Positions 1-6,504 of a stretch of 9,416 nucleotides of DNA are shown in pieces. The position numbers and the translations under genes are program-made. The notes under the pieces are model-generated. The model searched no databases. It was not told where the DNA came from and worked only from the letters and a program-made list of their open reading frames with translations. The stretch is taken from NCBI GenBank assembly GCA_017390245.1, contig JAFPCE010000225.1, positions 1-9,416 of the forward strand. Reading direction: 5' to 3'. Every line of letters starts with the position of its first letter. The stretch's first letter is position 1. The stretch comes from Selenomonadaceae bacterium (lineage in GTDB: Bacteria; Bacillota; Negativicutes; Selenomonadales; Selenomonadaceae).

Positions 1-1311
1 CTTGTCATACTCAGCCTGAACCTCCTGACGGGCTGCTTCCAGCTCGGCATCGGTCAGAGCTGCACCCTGCTTGCCTTCCTTGCAGTACTTCATAGCCTCT
101 GGGCCGGAAACGGTACCAGAATAAGCAGCAGACAGCAAGGAGTTAGCGCCTAAGCGGTTAGCACCATGATACTGATGGTCGCACTCACCAGAAGCCATGA
201 GGCCAGGGATGTTAGTGAAATGCTTTCTATCTACGTAAATACCGCCCATGGAGTAATGAACGGAAGGGAAAATCTCCATTGGAACCTTACGAGGGTCCTT
301 ACCAACGAACTCAGTGTAAATCTCGATGATACCACCAAGCTTACGCTCTAAGTAATCTGCTGGAATATGGGAAAGGTCAAGGTAAACGCGGCGGTCGCCA
401 TCGATACCAAGGCCCATGTGTACGCATACCTTGAAGATTGCACGGGATGCAACGTCACGAGGTACTAAGTTACCGTATGCAGGGTACATATCCTCCAGGA
501 AGTACCAAGGCTTGCCATCACGGTATACCCATACACGGCCACCCTCACCACGGCATGCCTCAGACATGAGACGGTTCTTATCGGAACCTGGAATAGCGGT
601 TGGATGAATCTGGATGAACTCTGGGTTACCGATGAGAGCGCCCTGCTGATATACAGCAGATACTGCAGAACCGTTACAAATAGTAGAAGCGGTGCAGCGG
701 CCAAATACCTGGCCAGGGCCACCAGTAGCAAGGATAACAACGTCAGCAGGGAAAGCCTTAATCTCCATGGAGTTCATGCTCTGTGCTACGATACCGCGGC
801 AGATGCCGTCCTTGTTCTTGATGATGCGGATGAATTCCCAGAACTCATACTTGGTAACGCCGCCCTTAACTTCCCAGCGGCGAACCTGCTCGTCTAAAGC
901 ATAGAGGAGCTGCTGGCCAGTGGTAGAGCCTGCAAAGCAGGTACGCTTATTCTTCTGGCCACCGAAGTTACGAAGGTCAAGAACACCTTCTGCAGTACGG
1001 GTGAAAGGTACACCCATACGGTCAAACATCTTAATGAGCTTTGGAGCTGCCTCAACCATGCCCTTAACAGCTAACTGGTCTGCTAAGAAGTCACCGCCGT
1101 ATACAGTATCATCGAAATGCTCATAAATGGAATCGTGCTCACCCTTGGTATCCATGCAGGCATTGATACCACCCTGTGCACACAGGGAGTGAGAACGCTT
1201 TACTGGGCAGTAAGAGAATAAGTCAACCTCGCCGCCAGCTTCACAAATTTTAAGGGTAGCCATAAGTCCAGAAAGACCGCCACCAACTACAATAATCTTA
1301 TTTTTAGCCAC
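1..1311 (-). CDS. sdhA: Succinate dehydrogenase/fumarate reductase flavoprotein subunit, C-terminus cut by window edge
   Basis: This is the FAD subunit that interconverts succinate and fumarate on the cytoplasmic face of the membrane complex. The first 437 residues are present; the family is usually about 580-650 long, so the capping remainder and helical C-terminus lie before position 1. Visible motifs: dinucleotide-binding GGGLSG (10-15); KRSHS with His41, the expected covalent FAD attachment site, followed by AQGGINA (45-51); QIHPTAIPG (234-242); SEACRGEGG (250-258) with Arg254 and Glu256; VPRD with the probable proton-shuttle Arg285; HYSMGG with substrate-binding His352; and GANRLGANSLL (383-393) with Arg386. 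The wording closely follows the Bacillus subtilis SdhA type. The start is GTG, because AAGGAG sits 9 bases upstream and the GxGxxG motif follows at the normal distance. sdhC lies 44 bases upstream. Direction (SdhA or FrdA) cannot be told from sequence; anaerobic context favours fumarate reduction. Arginine codons are almost all CGT/CGC, suggesting high expression. Confidence 0.95.
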   Translation of the reverse strand, partial: MAKNKIIVVGGGLSGLMATLKICEAGGEVDLFSYCPVKRSHSLCAQGGINACMDTKGEHDSIYEHFDDTVYGGDFLADQLAVKGMVEAAPKLIKMFDRMGVPFTRTAEGVLDLRNFGGQKNKRTCFAGSTTGQQLLYALDEQVRRWEVKGGVTKYEFWEFIRIIKNKDGICRGIVAQSMNSMEIKAFPADVVILATGGPGQVFGRCTASTICNGSAVSAVYQQGALIGNPEFIQIHPTAIPGSDKNRLMSEACRGEGGRVWVYRDGKPWYFLEDMYPAYGNLVPRDVASRAIFKVCVHMGLGIDGDRRVYLDLSHIPADYLERKLGGIIEIYTEFVGKDPRKVPMEIFPSVHYSMGGIYVDRKHFTNIPGLMASGECDHQYHGANRLGANSLLSAAYSGTVSGPEAMKYCKEGKQGAALTDAELEAARQEVQAEYDK

Positions 1312-1320
1312 GTAGTTTCT

Positions 1321-1326
1321 CTCCTT
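1321..1326 (-). promoter_or_regulatory. Ribosome binding site deciding the GTG start of sdhA
   Basis: On the minus strand this reads AAGGAG, 9 bases before the GTG at 1311-1309. No ATG with a site of this kind lies nearby. The next in-frame ATG is codon 17, inside the FAD-binding fold, so starting there would remove GGGLSG. Confidence 0.75.
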
Positions 1327-1355
1327 ATACAATATTTTTAACTACGACCATGTTC

Positions 1356-1973
1356 TTAAAGGTAAGAGAACATGAATGCCAGAGTCAACAGGCACATCAA
1401 TACGCACAGACCCATAGCTAACTTGTCAACTACACACTGTGCACGAGGACCCTTGGCAATACCCCAGGTCATGCAGAAGGTAGTGATACCATTGCAGAAA
1501 TGGAAAATTGCTGCGAACATACCAAGAGCATAGAGCACGAAGACAATTGGGTTAGAGATAACAGACTGAACAAGTTCATAGCTAATCTTAACACCGCTGA
1601 TGCCCTTTAAGAAAATACGGAGATAGCCAACATGCCAAATGAGGAATGCTACTAAATACCATGCAGTGTAACGCTGCAAAGCGAACTTCCAGTTACGGGA
1701 GTAGCCATAAGCACCAGGGTTGTTCTTTGCATCAAGAGCAATAACGATACCGTAGATGCCGTGGAACAGAATTGGTACAGCATAGAGGCAAATCTCAATA
1801 GCAAGGAATACAGGTGGTGGAATTAACTCCATCATTTCCAAACCCTGATTGAATGCCTCTGGACCACCCATAGCTGAAGCATTGGTTAATAAATGCTCAA
1901 CCAGTACACCGCCGAGGAGAAGCAGACCACAGAGGGAATGCAAACGGCGAAGATAAAAAGATACGTTAATCAT
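1356..1973 (-). CDS. sdhC: Succinate dehydrogenase/fumarate reductase cytochrome b subunit (di-haem, B. subtilis SdhC type)
   Basis: This 205-residue integral membrane protein anchors the flavoprotein and iron-sulfur subunits and carries electrons to or from menaquinone through two b haems. About five membrane helices are visible, roughly at 13-30, 56-79, 103-121, 143-166 and 182-204. Histidines occur at 27, 71, 114 and 158, almost exactly where B. subtilis SdhC has its four axial ligands (28, 70, 113, 155), so both haems should be bound. His12 in RRLHSLCG is another conserved-looking position. The reading frame continues upstream to 2078, but those 35 codons overlap the fumarase beta gene in another frame. 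The ATG at 1973 has AGGAGG six bases before it, so that start is chosen. It follows fumarase beta by 40 bases and precedes sdhA by 44, consistent with one operon. Confidence 0.93.
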   Translation of the reverse strand: MINVSFYLRRLHSLCGLLLLGGVLVEHLLTNASAMGGPEAFNQGLEMMELIPPPVFLAIEICLYAVPILFHGIYGIVIALDAKNNPGAYGYSRNWKFALQRYTAWYLVAFLIWHVGYLRIFLKGISGVKISYELVQSVISNPIVFVLYALGMFAAIFHFCNGITTFCMTWGIAKGPRAQCVVDKLAMGLCVLMCLLTLAFMFSYL

Positions 1974-1979
1974 TCTAGA

Positions 1980-1985
1980 CCTCCT
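1980..1985 (-). promoter_or_regulatory. Ribosome binding site deciding the sdhC start
   Basis: Perfect AGGAGG on the minus strand, six bases (TCTAGA) before the ATG at 1973. It rules out the longer open frame that would start at 2078 inside the fumarase beta gene. Confidence 0.8.
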
Positions 1986-1994
1986 AAATATATT

Positions 1995-2010
1995 CTTTCC
2001 CTTGGGAAAG
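1995..2010 (-). other. Intercistronic hairpin between fumarase beta and sdhC
   Basis: Perfect 16-base dyad, reading CTTTCCCAAGGGAAAG on the minus strand. As RNA it forms a six-pair stem with a four-base loop. It starts 3 bases after the fumarase beta stop codon and ends 9 bases before the AGGAGG of sdhC. An A-rich stretch, not a run of T, follows it, so it is not a standard intrinsic terminator. A role in mRNA processing, stability or uneven expression of the fum and sdh parts is inferred. Confidence 0.55.
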
Positions 2011-2013
2011 TAA

Positions 2014-2571
2014 TTATAACTTACGATATGGCGCCTGGCCCATTTCGTAGAAGTTATTGCCCTCAGAATCGATGACAACGATAGCTGGGAAATCCACGAC
2101 CTCCAGAGCTGCTACAGCCTCTGGACCCAGTTCAGGATAAGCCAGTACAGTGTAAGACTTAACAGACTTGGAGATAAGTGCTGCAGCGCCGCCAACAGCA
2201 GCGAAGTAGGTTACGCCATGCTTCTTCATAGCTTCAATAACCTCTGGAGCACGGGAGCCCTTGCCGATCATGCCACGGATACCCTGATCCAGCATGGTTG
2301 GGGTATATGCATCCATACGGCCAGAGGTGGTAGGGCCGCAGGAACCGATAGGATTGCCTGGCTTTGCAGGAGTAGGACCAAGATAATAAACAATCTGGTT
2401 ATTCCAGTCAACAGGCAGCTTCTCGCCACGAGCCAGAGCCTCAGTCATAGCCTTGTGTGCAGCATCGCGGGCACTGATGATGGTACCGGTAATCAGTACG
2501 CTGTCGCCAGCACGAAGCTTTCTGGAAACTTCTTCTGTTAAAGGTGTAGTAATACGAATTTTCTCTGCCAT
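2014..2571 (-). CDS. Class I fumarate hydratase, beta (C-terminal) subunit
   Basis: This 185-residue protein is the beta partner of the two-subunit, iron-sulfur-dependent fumarase, which hydrates fumarate to malate and back in the cytoplasm. Family landmarks are GTIISARDAAHK (29-40), YYLGPTPAKPG (62-72), SCGPTTSGRMD (77-87), MIGKGSR (101-107), a glycine/alanine stretch AVGGAAALISKSV and the closing DFPAIVVID segment. In single-chain fumarases this is the C-terminal domain; here it is a separate gene. The start is ATG at 2571 with GAGGAGG about nine bases upstream; a longer open frame to 2619 has no site of its own and would overlap the alpha gene. Alpha ends 16 bases upstream and sdhC follows 40 bases later. 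The same fold occurs in L(+)-tartrate dehydratase (TtdB), so sequence alone does not fix the substrate; the adjacent sdh genes favour fumarase. Confidence 0.92.
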   Translation of the reverse strand: MAEKIRITTPLTEEVSRKLRAGDSVLITGTIISARDAAHKAMTEALARGEKLPVDWNNQIVYYLGPTPAKPGNPIGSCGPTTSGRMDAYTPTMLDQGIRGMIGKGSRAPEVIEAMKKHGVTYFAAVGGAAALISKSVKSYTVLAYPELGPEAVAALEVVDFPAIVVIDSEGNNFYEMGQAPYRKL

Positions 2572-2587
2572 TATCCTTTTCCTCCTC

Positions 2588-3430
2588 TTATAAATGACGT
2601 TCAGCATGGCGCATTGCATGGCAGCAAATAGTAACAGCTACAGGCAGGCCTGCAATGTGAGTAGGACCCCACTCGATGTTAACAGCCAGTGCGGAAGTAG
2701 TGCCGCCCAGCTGAGGTCCGATACCAGTCTTATTAATCATCTCCAGGAGTTCACCCTCCAGATTTGCATAATCTGGATGAGCGTTGCGTACGTTAGTAGG
2801 ACGCATTAATGCACGCTTGGACAGGAATGCAGCCTGGTCCATGGTGCCGCCGATGCCGATACCAACTACCATTGGAGGGCATGGGTTGCAGCTTGCATGC
2901 TCAATGATTTCCATAACTGCCTTCTTAACGCCTTCAACGCCGTCAGCAGGTACAAGCATCTTGATGCCGGACTTGTTCTCAGAACCGAAGCCCTTCAAAG
3001 TCAGCTCAATCTTTAAGCCATCGCCATCTACGATTTTAGGGTAGATGATAGCTGGAGTGTTGTTCTGAGTGTTCTTGCGGTTGAACAAAGGCTCAGCTAC
3101 AACAGACTTGCGGAGATAGCCCTCGATGTAGCCCTTTGCTACACCAGCATTAATTGCCTCATAAAGGTTACCACCCTCGATGTGGAGATCCTGCCCGATT
3201 TCCAGGAAAATGATGGTCATACCAGTATCCTGGCAAATAGGACGATCTTCTTCTCTAGCGATTTCAGAGTTGCGGATGATCTGGTCTAAAACGTCGCAGC
3301 CTACTGGAGACTCCTCAGTTGCTCTGCCTCTCTTTAAAGCCTCATACACATCCTGAGGCAAATAATAGGCAGCTTCCTTACACATCTGCGCTACTTCTTC
3401 AGTAATCTGCTCTACATTAATTGTACGCAA
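2588..3430 (-). CDS. Class I fumarate hydratase, alpha (N-terminal) subunit, TTG start
   Basis: This 280-residue catalytic subunit holds the [4Fe-4S] cluster of the fumarase and, with the beta subunit, interconverts malate and fumarate. The three cluster cysteines are most likely Cys66 (in PICQDTG), Cys184 (in NPCPP) and Cys270 (in TICCHAM), judged from spacing in E. coli FumA and TtdA; Cys181 and Cys269 are close alternatives. Other family motifs are GSENKSGIKML (149-159) and GIGIGGT (190-196). Translation appears to start at TTG, because AGGGAGGG lies six bases upstream and the first ATG is only codon 16. It is the first gene of the fum-sdh operon, with 307 bases of control sequence before it. 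Enzymes of this class are usually oxygen-labile, which fits an anaerobe. The homologous tartrate dehydratase alpha subunit (TtdA) is the main alternative. Confidence 0.93.
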   Translation of the reverse strand: MRTINVEQITEEVAQMCKEAAYYLPQDVYEALKRGRATEESPVGCDVLDQIIRNSEIAREEDRPICQDTGMTIIFLEIGQDLHIEGGNLYEAINAGVAKGYIEGYLRKSVVAEPLFNRKNTQNNTPAIIYPKIVDGDGLKIELTLKGFGSENKSGIKMLVPADGVEGVKKAVMEIIEHASCNPCPPMVVGIGIGGTMDQAAFLSKRALMRPTNVRNAHPDYANLEGELLEMINKTGIGPQLGGTTSALAVNIEWGPTHIAGLPVAVTICCHAMRHAERHL

Positions 3431-3436
3431 ATTGAA

Positions 3437-3444
3437 CCCTCCCT
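3437..3444 (-). promoter_or_regulatory. Ribosome binding site deciding the TTG start of fumarase alpha
   Basis: AGGGAGGG on the minus strand, six bases (TTCAAT) before TTG at 3430-3428. This is the only strong site near the 5' end of the gene and supports a non-ATG start. Confidence 0.75.
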
Positions 3445-3476
3445 AATTATGTCTATAAAATTACATTTACTGTTAA

Positions 3477-3510
3477 ATATTATCATATTTTAAAATCCGT
3501 TTCAAGCCAA
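3477..3510 (-). promoter_or_regulatory. Predicted sigma-A promoter(s) of the fum-sdh operon
   Basis: Two overlapping candidates lie just upstream of the first gene, each with a 17-base spacer. One is TTGGCT (3510-3505) with TATGAT (3487-3482); the other is TTGAAA (3505-3500) with TAATAT (3482-3477). Either gives a leader of roughly 40-50 bases. The first has the better -10 (5 of 6 consensus), the second the better -35. Confidence 0.55.
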
Positions 3511-3569
3511 TAGCCACAATGGTTTTATCCTGCTTAAAAGTGAATTGGATTCGCTTTTTTATAGCTGTG

Positions 3570-3602
3570 ATTCCTACAAATTTAAATAGGCTGTGTAGGA
3601 AT
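3570..3602. repeat. Inverted repeat ATTCCTACA ... TGTAGGAAT upstream of the fum promoter
   Basis: Perfect nine-base arms (3570-3578 and 3594-3602) are separated by 15 AT-rich bases. The arms lie about 60-95 bases upstream of the predicted -35. No T run follows on the minus strand. It could be a regulator binding site with well-spaced half sites or a weak hairpin downstream of rdgB; no known operator is recognised. Confidence 0.45.
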
Positions 3603-3737
3603 TTTATGTAGTATTTTTTGCTGTTTAGAATAATTTTACGAATATTTTTCACTGACATTCATAATAAAAATGAATCTCAATAAACAAAAATCATAAAAAT
3701 TATATATCAGCTATACATCAGACATTTGCCACTGTCC

Positions 3738-4340
3738 TTATTGCAAATGCTTTGCCAGCAGCTCTCCCAGTTTTCTTATAGCCTCGCCTCTGTGGCTGAT
3801 GGCCTGCTTTTCCTCCAGTGTCATTTCTGCCATGGTTTTGTCACCGGAATAAAAATACGGGTCATAGCCAAAGCCGTTATTGCCCTTGGGCACGTTGCGG
3901 ATTTCACCACTGCAGCTGCCTTCTGCCAGCAGCATAGTGCCATCCATATCTACGTAGCATAAAGCGCATTTGTAGGCAGCATAGGACTTGTCCAGGTCCT
4001 GCTTGGCCAGCTCTGCCAGCAGCTTTTTGTTGTTATCTGCATCGGTGGCATTTTCTCCGGCAAAACGGGCAGAATACACCCCAGGGGCTCCATTTAAGGC
4101 CTCTACCTCAAGACCTGAGTCATCAGCCATGCAGGCCATTTTCGTCAAATTCTGGTAATGCATGGCCTTCTTTAAGGCATTTTCCTTAAAGGTGGTACCG
4201 TCCTCCACTGCATCGGGGAAGCTTCCCTCTAGCTCTCCTAGGGATATGAGCTCCACTGGCAAATCCTTAAAGGCCTCCTGCAGCTCTCTTACCTTGCCTT
4301 TGTTTTTAGTAGCAATGACAATTTTCTTAATTTCTCCCAT
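3738..4340 (-). CDS. rdgB: XTP/dITP diphosphatase (non-canonical purine NTP pyrophosphatase, RdgB/HAM1 family)
   Basis: This cytoplasmic house-cleaning enzyme hydrolyses dITP, ITP and XTP to monophosphates and pyrophosphate, keeping deaminated purines out of DNA and RNA. The 200-residue length is normal for the family. Motifs are TKNKGKVRE near the N-terminus (11-19), the DDSGLEVEALNGAPGV block with the metal/catalytic acidic residues, YSARFAG, GNNGFGYDPYF and ISHRGEA before the C-terminus, the full RdgB/HAM1 signature. The start at 4340 follows GGTGAGG by four bases. It lies 36 bases after rph, a pairing common in Firmicutes, where the two can even be fused. The end of rph has two in-frame stops in tandem (TGA TAA), and a six-base CTGATA/TATCAG dyad spans the short gap. 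Confidence 0.95.
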   Translation of the reverse strand: MGEIKKIVIATKNKGKVRELQEAFKDLPVELISLGELEGSFPDAVEDGTTFKENALKKAMHYQNLTKMACMADDSGLEVEALNGAPGVYSARFAGENATDADNNKKLLAELAKQDLDKSYAAYKCALCYVDMDGTMLLAEGSCSGEIRNVPKGNNGFGYDPYFYSGDKTMAEMTLEEKQAISHRGEAIRKLGELLAKHLQ

Positions 4341-4376
4341 AATTCCTCACCCTGATATACACACAATTACGCTTTA

Positions 4377-5123
4377 TCAGCCTTCCCGGCCAATATTCCA
4401 AACTAATTTATTGCCTAAAACATCCTTTTCGTAGGATATAAGCTCATCGTTGCCCTTGGCAGCCAGCTCTAACAGCTGGTTCAGTTCTGTTCTGGTAAAA
4501 GGCCTGCCCTCGCCAGTGCCCTGCACCTCAACGAAATCACCAGAGCCTGTCATAATCACGTTCATGTCCACTACACCGCTGGAATCCTCTTCATAGCATA
4601 GATCCAGCAAAGGCGTACCGTCTTTGGCAATGCCTACGCTGATAGCAGACAGGAAATCCTTCACAGGAAATGGCTTGCTGCCATCGTAAATGGTGGTGCA
4701 GGCATCAACCAGTGCCATAAAAGCGCCGGTAATGGATGCAGTTCTGGTGCCGCCGTCAGCCTGAATGACATCGCAGTCAATGGTGATGGTACGCTCACCG
4801 ATGGCCTTTAAATCCATGACAGACCTGAGACTTCTGCCAATAAGGCGCTGAATCTCCTGGGTTCTGCCTGTCTGCCTGCCTCTGGCTGCCTCTCTGGGGC
4901 TTCTGGTACCGGTGGCACTTGGCAAAAGCGAATACTCTGCCGTCAGCCAGCCCTCTCCGCTGCCCCGCAAAAATCCCGGTACTCTGTCCTCAATAGTTGC
5001 TGCACAGATAACCTTGGTATTACCCATCTCTATCAGCACAGACCCTGCAGGATGGCACTGAAAGTGGCGGGTTATTTTATAGCGTCTCAGCTCGTCTGGC
5101 TGGCGCTTGTCGATACGTTCCAT
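4377..5123 (-). CDS. rph: Ribonuclease PH
   Basis: RNase PH is a phosphate-dependent 3'-to-5' exoribonuclease that trims the 3' ends of tRNA precursors and other RNAs, as a hexameric ring in the cytoplasm. The 248-residue length is typical. Conserved features are the N-terminal RxDxRxxDELR block (3-13), GRTQEIQRLIGRSLR (86-100) with phosphate-site arginines, IDCDVIQADGGTRTASITGA (115-134) and the acidic pair Asp180/Asp186 in the EEDSSGVVDMNV segment, matching the catalytic aspartates of the family. The start at 5123 is preceded by AAGGAGG seven bases upstream. rdgB follows after 36 bases. Unlike the neighbouring fum, sdh and nhaC genes it uses many AGA/AGG arginine codons (for example seven of the eight arginines from 74 to 100), fitting modest housekeeping expression. 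Confidence 0.96.
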   Translation of the reverse strand: MERIDKRQPDELRRYKITRHFQCHPAGSVLIEMGNTKVICAATIEDRVPGFLRGSGEGWLTAEYSLLPSATGTRSPREAARGRQTGRTQEIQRLIGRSLRSVMDLKAIGERTITIDCDVIQADGGTRTASITGAFMALVDACTTIYDGSKPFPVKDFLSAISVGIAKDGTPLLDLCYEEDSSGVVDMNVIMTGSGDFVEVQGTGEGRPFTRTELNQLLELAAKGNDELISYEKDVLGNKLVWNIGREG

Positions 5124-5170
5124 GGCTTTGCCTCCTTAAATAATATATTCTCATACATTACTCAGCTATA

Positions 5171-5176
5171 ATTATA
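5171..5176 (-). promoter_or_regulatory. Possible -10 element for rph-rdgB
   Basis: A perfect TATAAT lies 47 bases upstream of the rph start, directly after the T run of the upstream terminator. No good -35 is seen; at a 16-base spacing the sequence is only TGAACT, inside the terminator stem. It is reported because rph needs a promoter after that terminator, but the assignment is weak. Confidence 0.3.
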
Positions 5177-5177
5177 C

Positions 5178-5210
5178 AAAAAAATTACTGCCAGTTCATC
5201 CTGGCAGTAA
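5178..5210 (-). terminator. Intrinsic terminator after the CofE-like gene
   Basis: On the minus strand a perfect ten-pair stem (TTACTGCCAG / CTGGCAGTAA) with a six-base loop is followed at once by seven T residues. It starts 24 bases after the end of the CofE-like gene and separates that three-gene unit from rph. Confidence 0.9.
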
Positions 5211-5234
5211 AAATATTTTTAGTTATTCTTTAGC

Positions 5235-5897
5235 TTATTTGCTTTCCTGCAAAGCCTTGAAGTTCTTGATAATAACGATTGGGGTCTTCTGGGAAGCGTT
5301 GCCAAATGGATTATCAATCAAGAGGTTAGCAGCCATCTGGCCATTTAAGCCTGCAGACTCACCAACTACACGGGAGCGCTTCAGGTCATTTACATCGGCG
5401 ATTAAAGCACCGAAGCAGCCAAGGCGTTCCTTCAGCTTTGCTACAACCTTATCTGGATCCTTTGGACCATAAACGATGTGCTTGTCAAATGGAGGCATAG
5501 TGCCGGTAACATCATCAATAAGAGCAGTCTGCTCGCCGCCCCACTTGTAGAAAAAACCATTCTGGCCAATAAGCTTGCCTAAGAAGCCCATTACCAGCGC
5601 ACCAGCTACACGCCACTTGCCTTCAACGTCCATCAGGGACTGCATGCCATGAGGGCTGGCCAGAGAACCATAGTCTGGAATAAAACGGCAGCAGATTTTT
5701 GCTACCTTGGTAATCTTTAAATCCTCAGGACGGATGGCTCTGCCCTGGGTAATAGCTACAACGCTTTCTGCTACGGAAATAACATCATCTGGACCAATCT
5801 TACCCTCAACGTAGCGAGCTACAGTATCAATAATATCATCCTTTTCAGTAAGGATGCGGGTAGGAATTGGAATCAAATCTACTTTAATATCACTCAT
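5235..5897 (-). CDS. CofE-like protein (coenzyme F420-0:L-glutamate ligase family), true substrate uncertain
   Basis: This 220-residue cytoplasmic protein resembles the F420 gamma-glutamyl ligase family in its overall pattern: an N-terminal IPIPTRILTEKDD segment (9-21), the GPDDVISVAESVVAITQGR stretch (35-53) at the place of the family's 'GD.l.v..K.vs.aEGr' block, a central glycine-rich core, and a C-terminal NPFGNASQKTPIVIIK segment (196-211) at the place of the final 'E.Pvvi..G' strand. It is slightly shorter than typical CofE, and the usual VSKxEG lysine and the DTxGRpwR block are not recognisable; IADVNDLKRSR (166-176) stands where the latter would be expected. Glutamate ligation to F420 is therefore doubtful, and no other F420 gene is visible here. 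The start has GGGAGG upstream, overlapping the stop of the preceding gene only 14 bases away, so translation is probably coupled. Terminator follows. Confidence 0.7.
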   Translation of the reverse strand: MSDIKVDLIPIPTRILTEKDDIIDTVARYVEGKIGPDDVISVAESVVAITQGRAIRPEDLKITKVAKICCRFIPDYGSLASPHGMQSLMDVEGKWRVAGALVMGFLGKLIGQNGFFYKWGGEQTALIDDVTGTMPPFDKHIVYGPKDPDKVVAKLKERLGCFGALIADVNDLKRSRVVGESAGLNGQMAANLLIDNPFGNASQKTPIVIIKNFKALQESK

Positions 5898-5911
5898 TGT
5901 CTTTTCCTCCC

Positions 5912-6487
5912 TTAATCCTGTACCAATTCAACGCCAGCCAGCTTGGCAATATCCTGCGCCAGTACTGGAACACGTACCTGGCGGTAATGTGCCACACGGC
6001 GGCCAGTTTCTAACCAGATTAAGAGATAGTTGAAATCTGGCAGCTTGGCTAAAGCTTCTTTAATATTCATGCCATGACGAGCTGTCAGCTTAATCTGAGC
6101 CTTTAAGGTCGCCTTATCCAGACCGCCCTTATAGCCCTTGGCCTGTACGATGTAAGCCTCAAAATAATCATCCTCACGAGGTGCAGTGGTAAGCTCTACA
6201 TGGCCCTTCAGCTCCACACCATCGTACTGCTCATAAGGCAGCTGGGGACGCAGCAGCGCATCCATAATGGTAGCACACTGCTTGCCTTCATTTACTACAT
6301 CAATCTTCTGGCTGAAGGTAATGCTGTTATCAGTCAGCTCATCTACCTCCCATGGGGTGCGGCTGTCTGCCAGCATTCTCACATCCTCCATGCCTAAATG
6401 GCACAGAATCATTTTACCAAAGCATCTGATGACAGCTATTACTACAATAACAGCCAGCACAATTTCTGCCCAACTCCAAGAACACAT
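5912..6487 (-). CDS. Membrane-anchored protein of unknown function
   Basis: I do not recognise this 191-residue protein. One hydrophobic segment at residues 7-20 (AEIVLAVIVVIAVI) is followed by Arg, Cys and Lys, suggesting an N-terminal membrane anchor with the remaining about 165 residues in the cytoplasm. The body is mixed and polar, with clusters such as LLRPQLPYEQYDG (78-90), TTAPREDDYFEAY (100-112) and a C-terminal NYLLIWLETGRRVAHYRQVRVPVL stretch (residues 153-176), looking like an alternating strand/helix domain. No catalytic motif is evident. The start is ATG at 6487 because GGGAGG lies seven bases upstream; a TTG five codons earlier sits inside that site. It is packed between the thioesterase (17-base gap) and the CofE-like gene (14-base gap), so it probably works with one of them, perhaps holding them at the membrane; that is inference. 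Confidence 0.75.
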   Translation of the reverse strand: MCSWSWAEIVLAVIVVIAVIRCFGKMILCHLGMEDVRMLADSRTPWEVDELTDNSITFSQKIDVVNEGKQCATIMDALLRPQLPYEQYDGVELKGHVELTTAPREDDYFEAYIVQAKGYKGGLDKATLKAQIKLTARHGMNIKEALAKLPDFNYLLIWLETGRRVAHYRQVRVPVLAQDIAKLAGVELVQD

Positions 6488-6504
6488 ATCATTTCCTCCC
6501 AAAA

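Larger units (their letters stand above)
3431..3737. other. AT-rich intergenic control region between rdgB and the fum-sdh operon
   Basis: No convincing gene was seen in these 307 bases. The region holds the predicted operon promoter (3477-3510), a nine-pair inverted repeat (3570-3602), a shorter ATTCAT/ATGAAT dyad (3657-3675) and a seven-pair dyad overlapping the rdgB stop codon (CATTTGC 3723-3729 with GCAAATG 3743-3749). After rdgB the minus strand has T-rich stretches but no compact hairpin directly followed by a T run, so termination of rph-rdgB is not clearly marked and read-through into fum is possible. Confidence 0.6.

Noticed and set aside
465..740. A 91-codon minus-strand frame with hydrophobic stretches inside sdhA
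   Set aside because: It lies in a different frame within the well-supported sdhA coding region; the hydrophobicity reflects codon positions, not a separate gene.
1974..2078. A 35-residue N-terminal extension of SdhC
   Set aside because: It overlaps the end of fumarase beta in another frame, and a perfect AGGAGG serves the internal ATG at 1973.
2572..2619. A 16-residue extension of fumarase beta
   Set aside because: It overlaps the 3' end of fumarase alpha, while GAGGAGG precedes the ATG at 2571.
3473..3658. A 61-codon minus-strand open frame in the rdgB-fum gap
   Set aside because: It has no ribosome binding site, is AT-driven in composition, overlaps the predicted promoter and resembles no known protein.
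3657..3675. ATTCAT-N7-ATGAAT dyad as a Fur-like box
   Set aside because: Only six bases per arm in a very AT-rich region; it does not fit the repeated GATAAT pattern of Fur sites.
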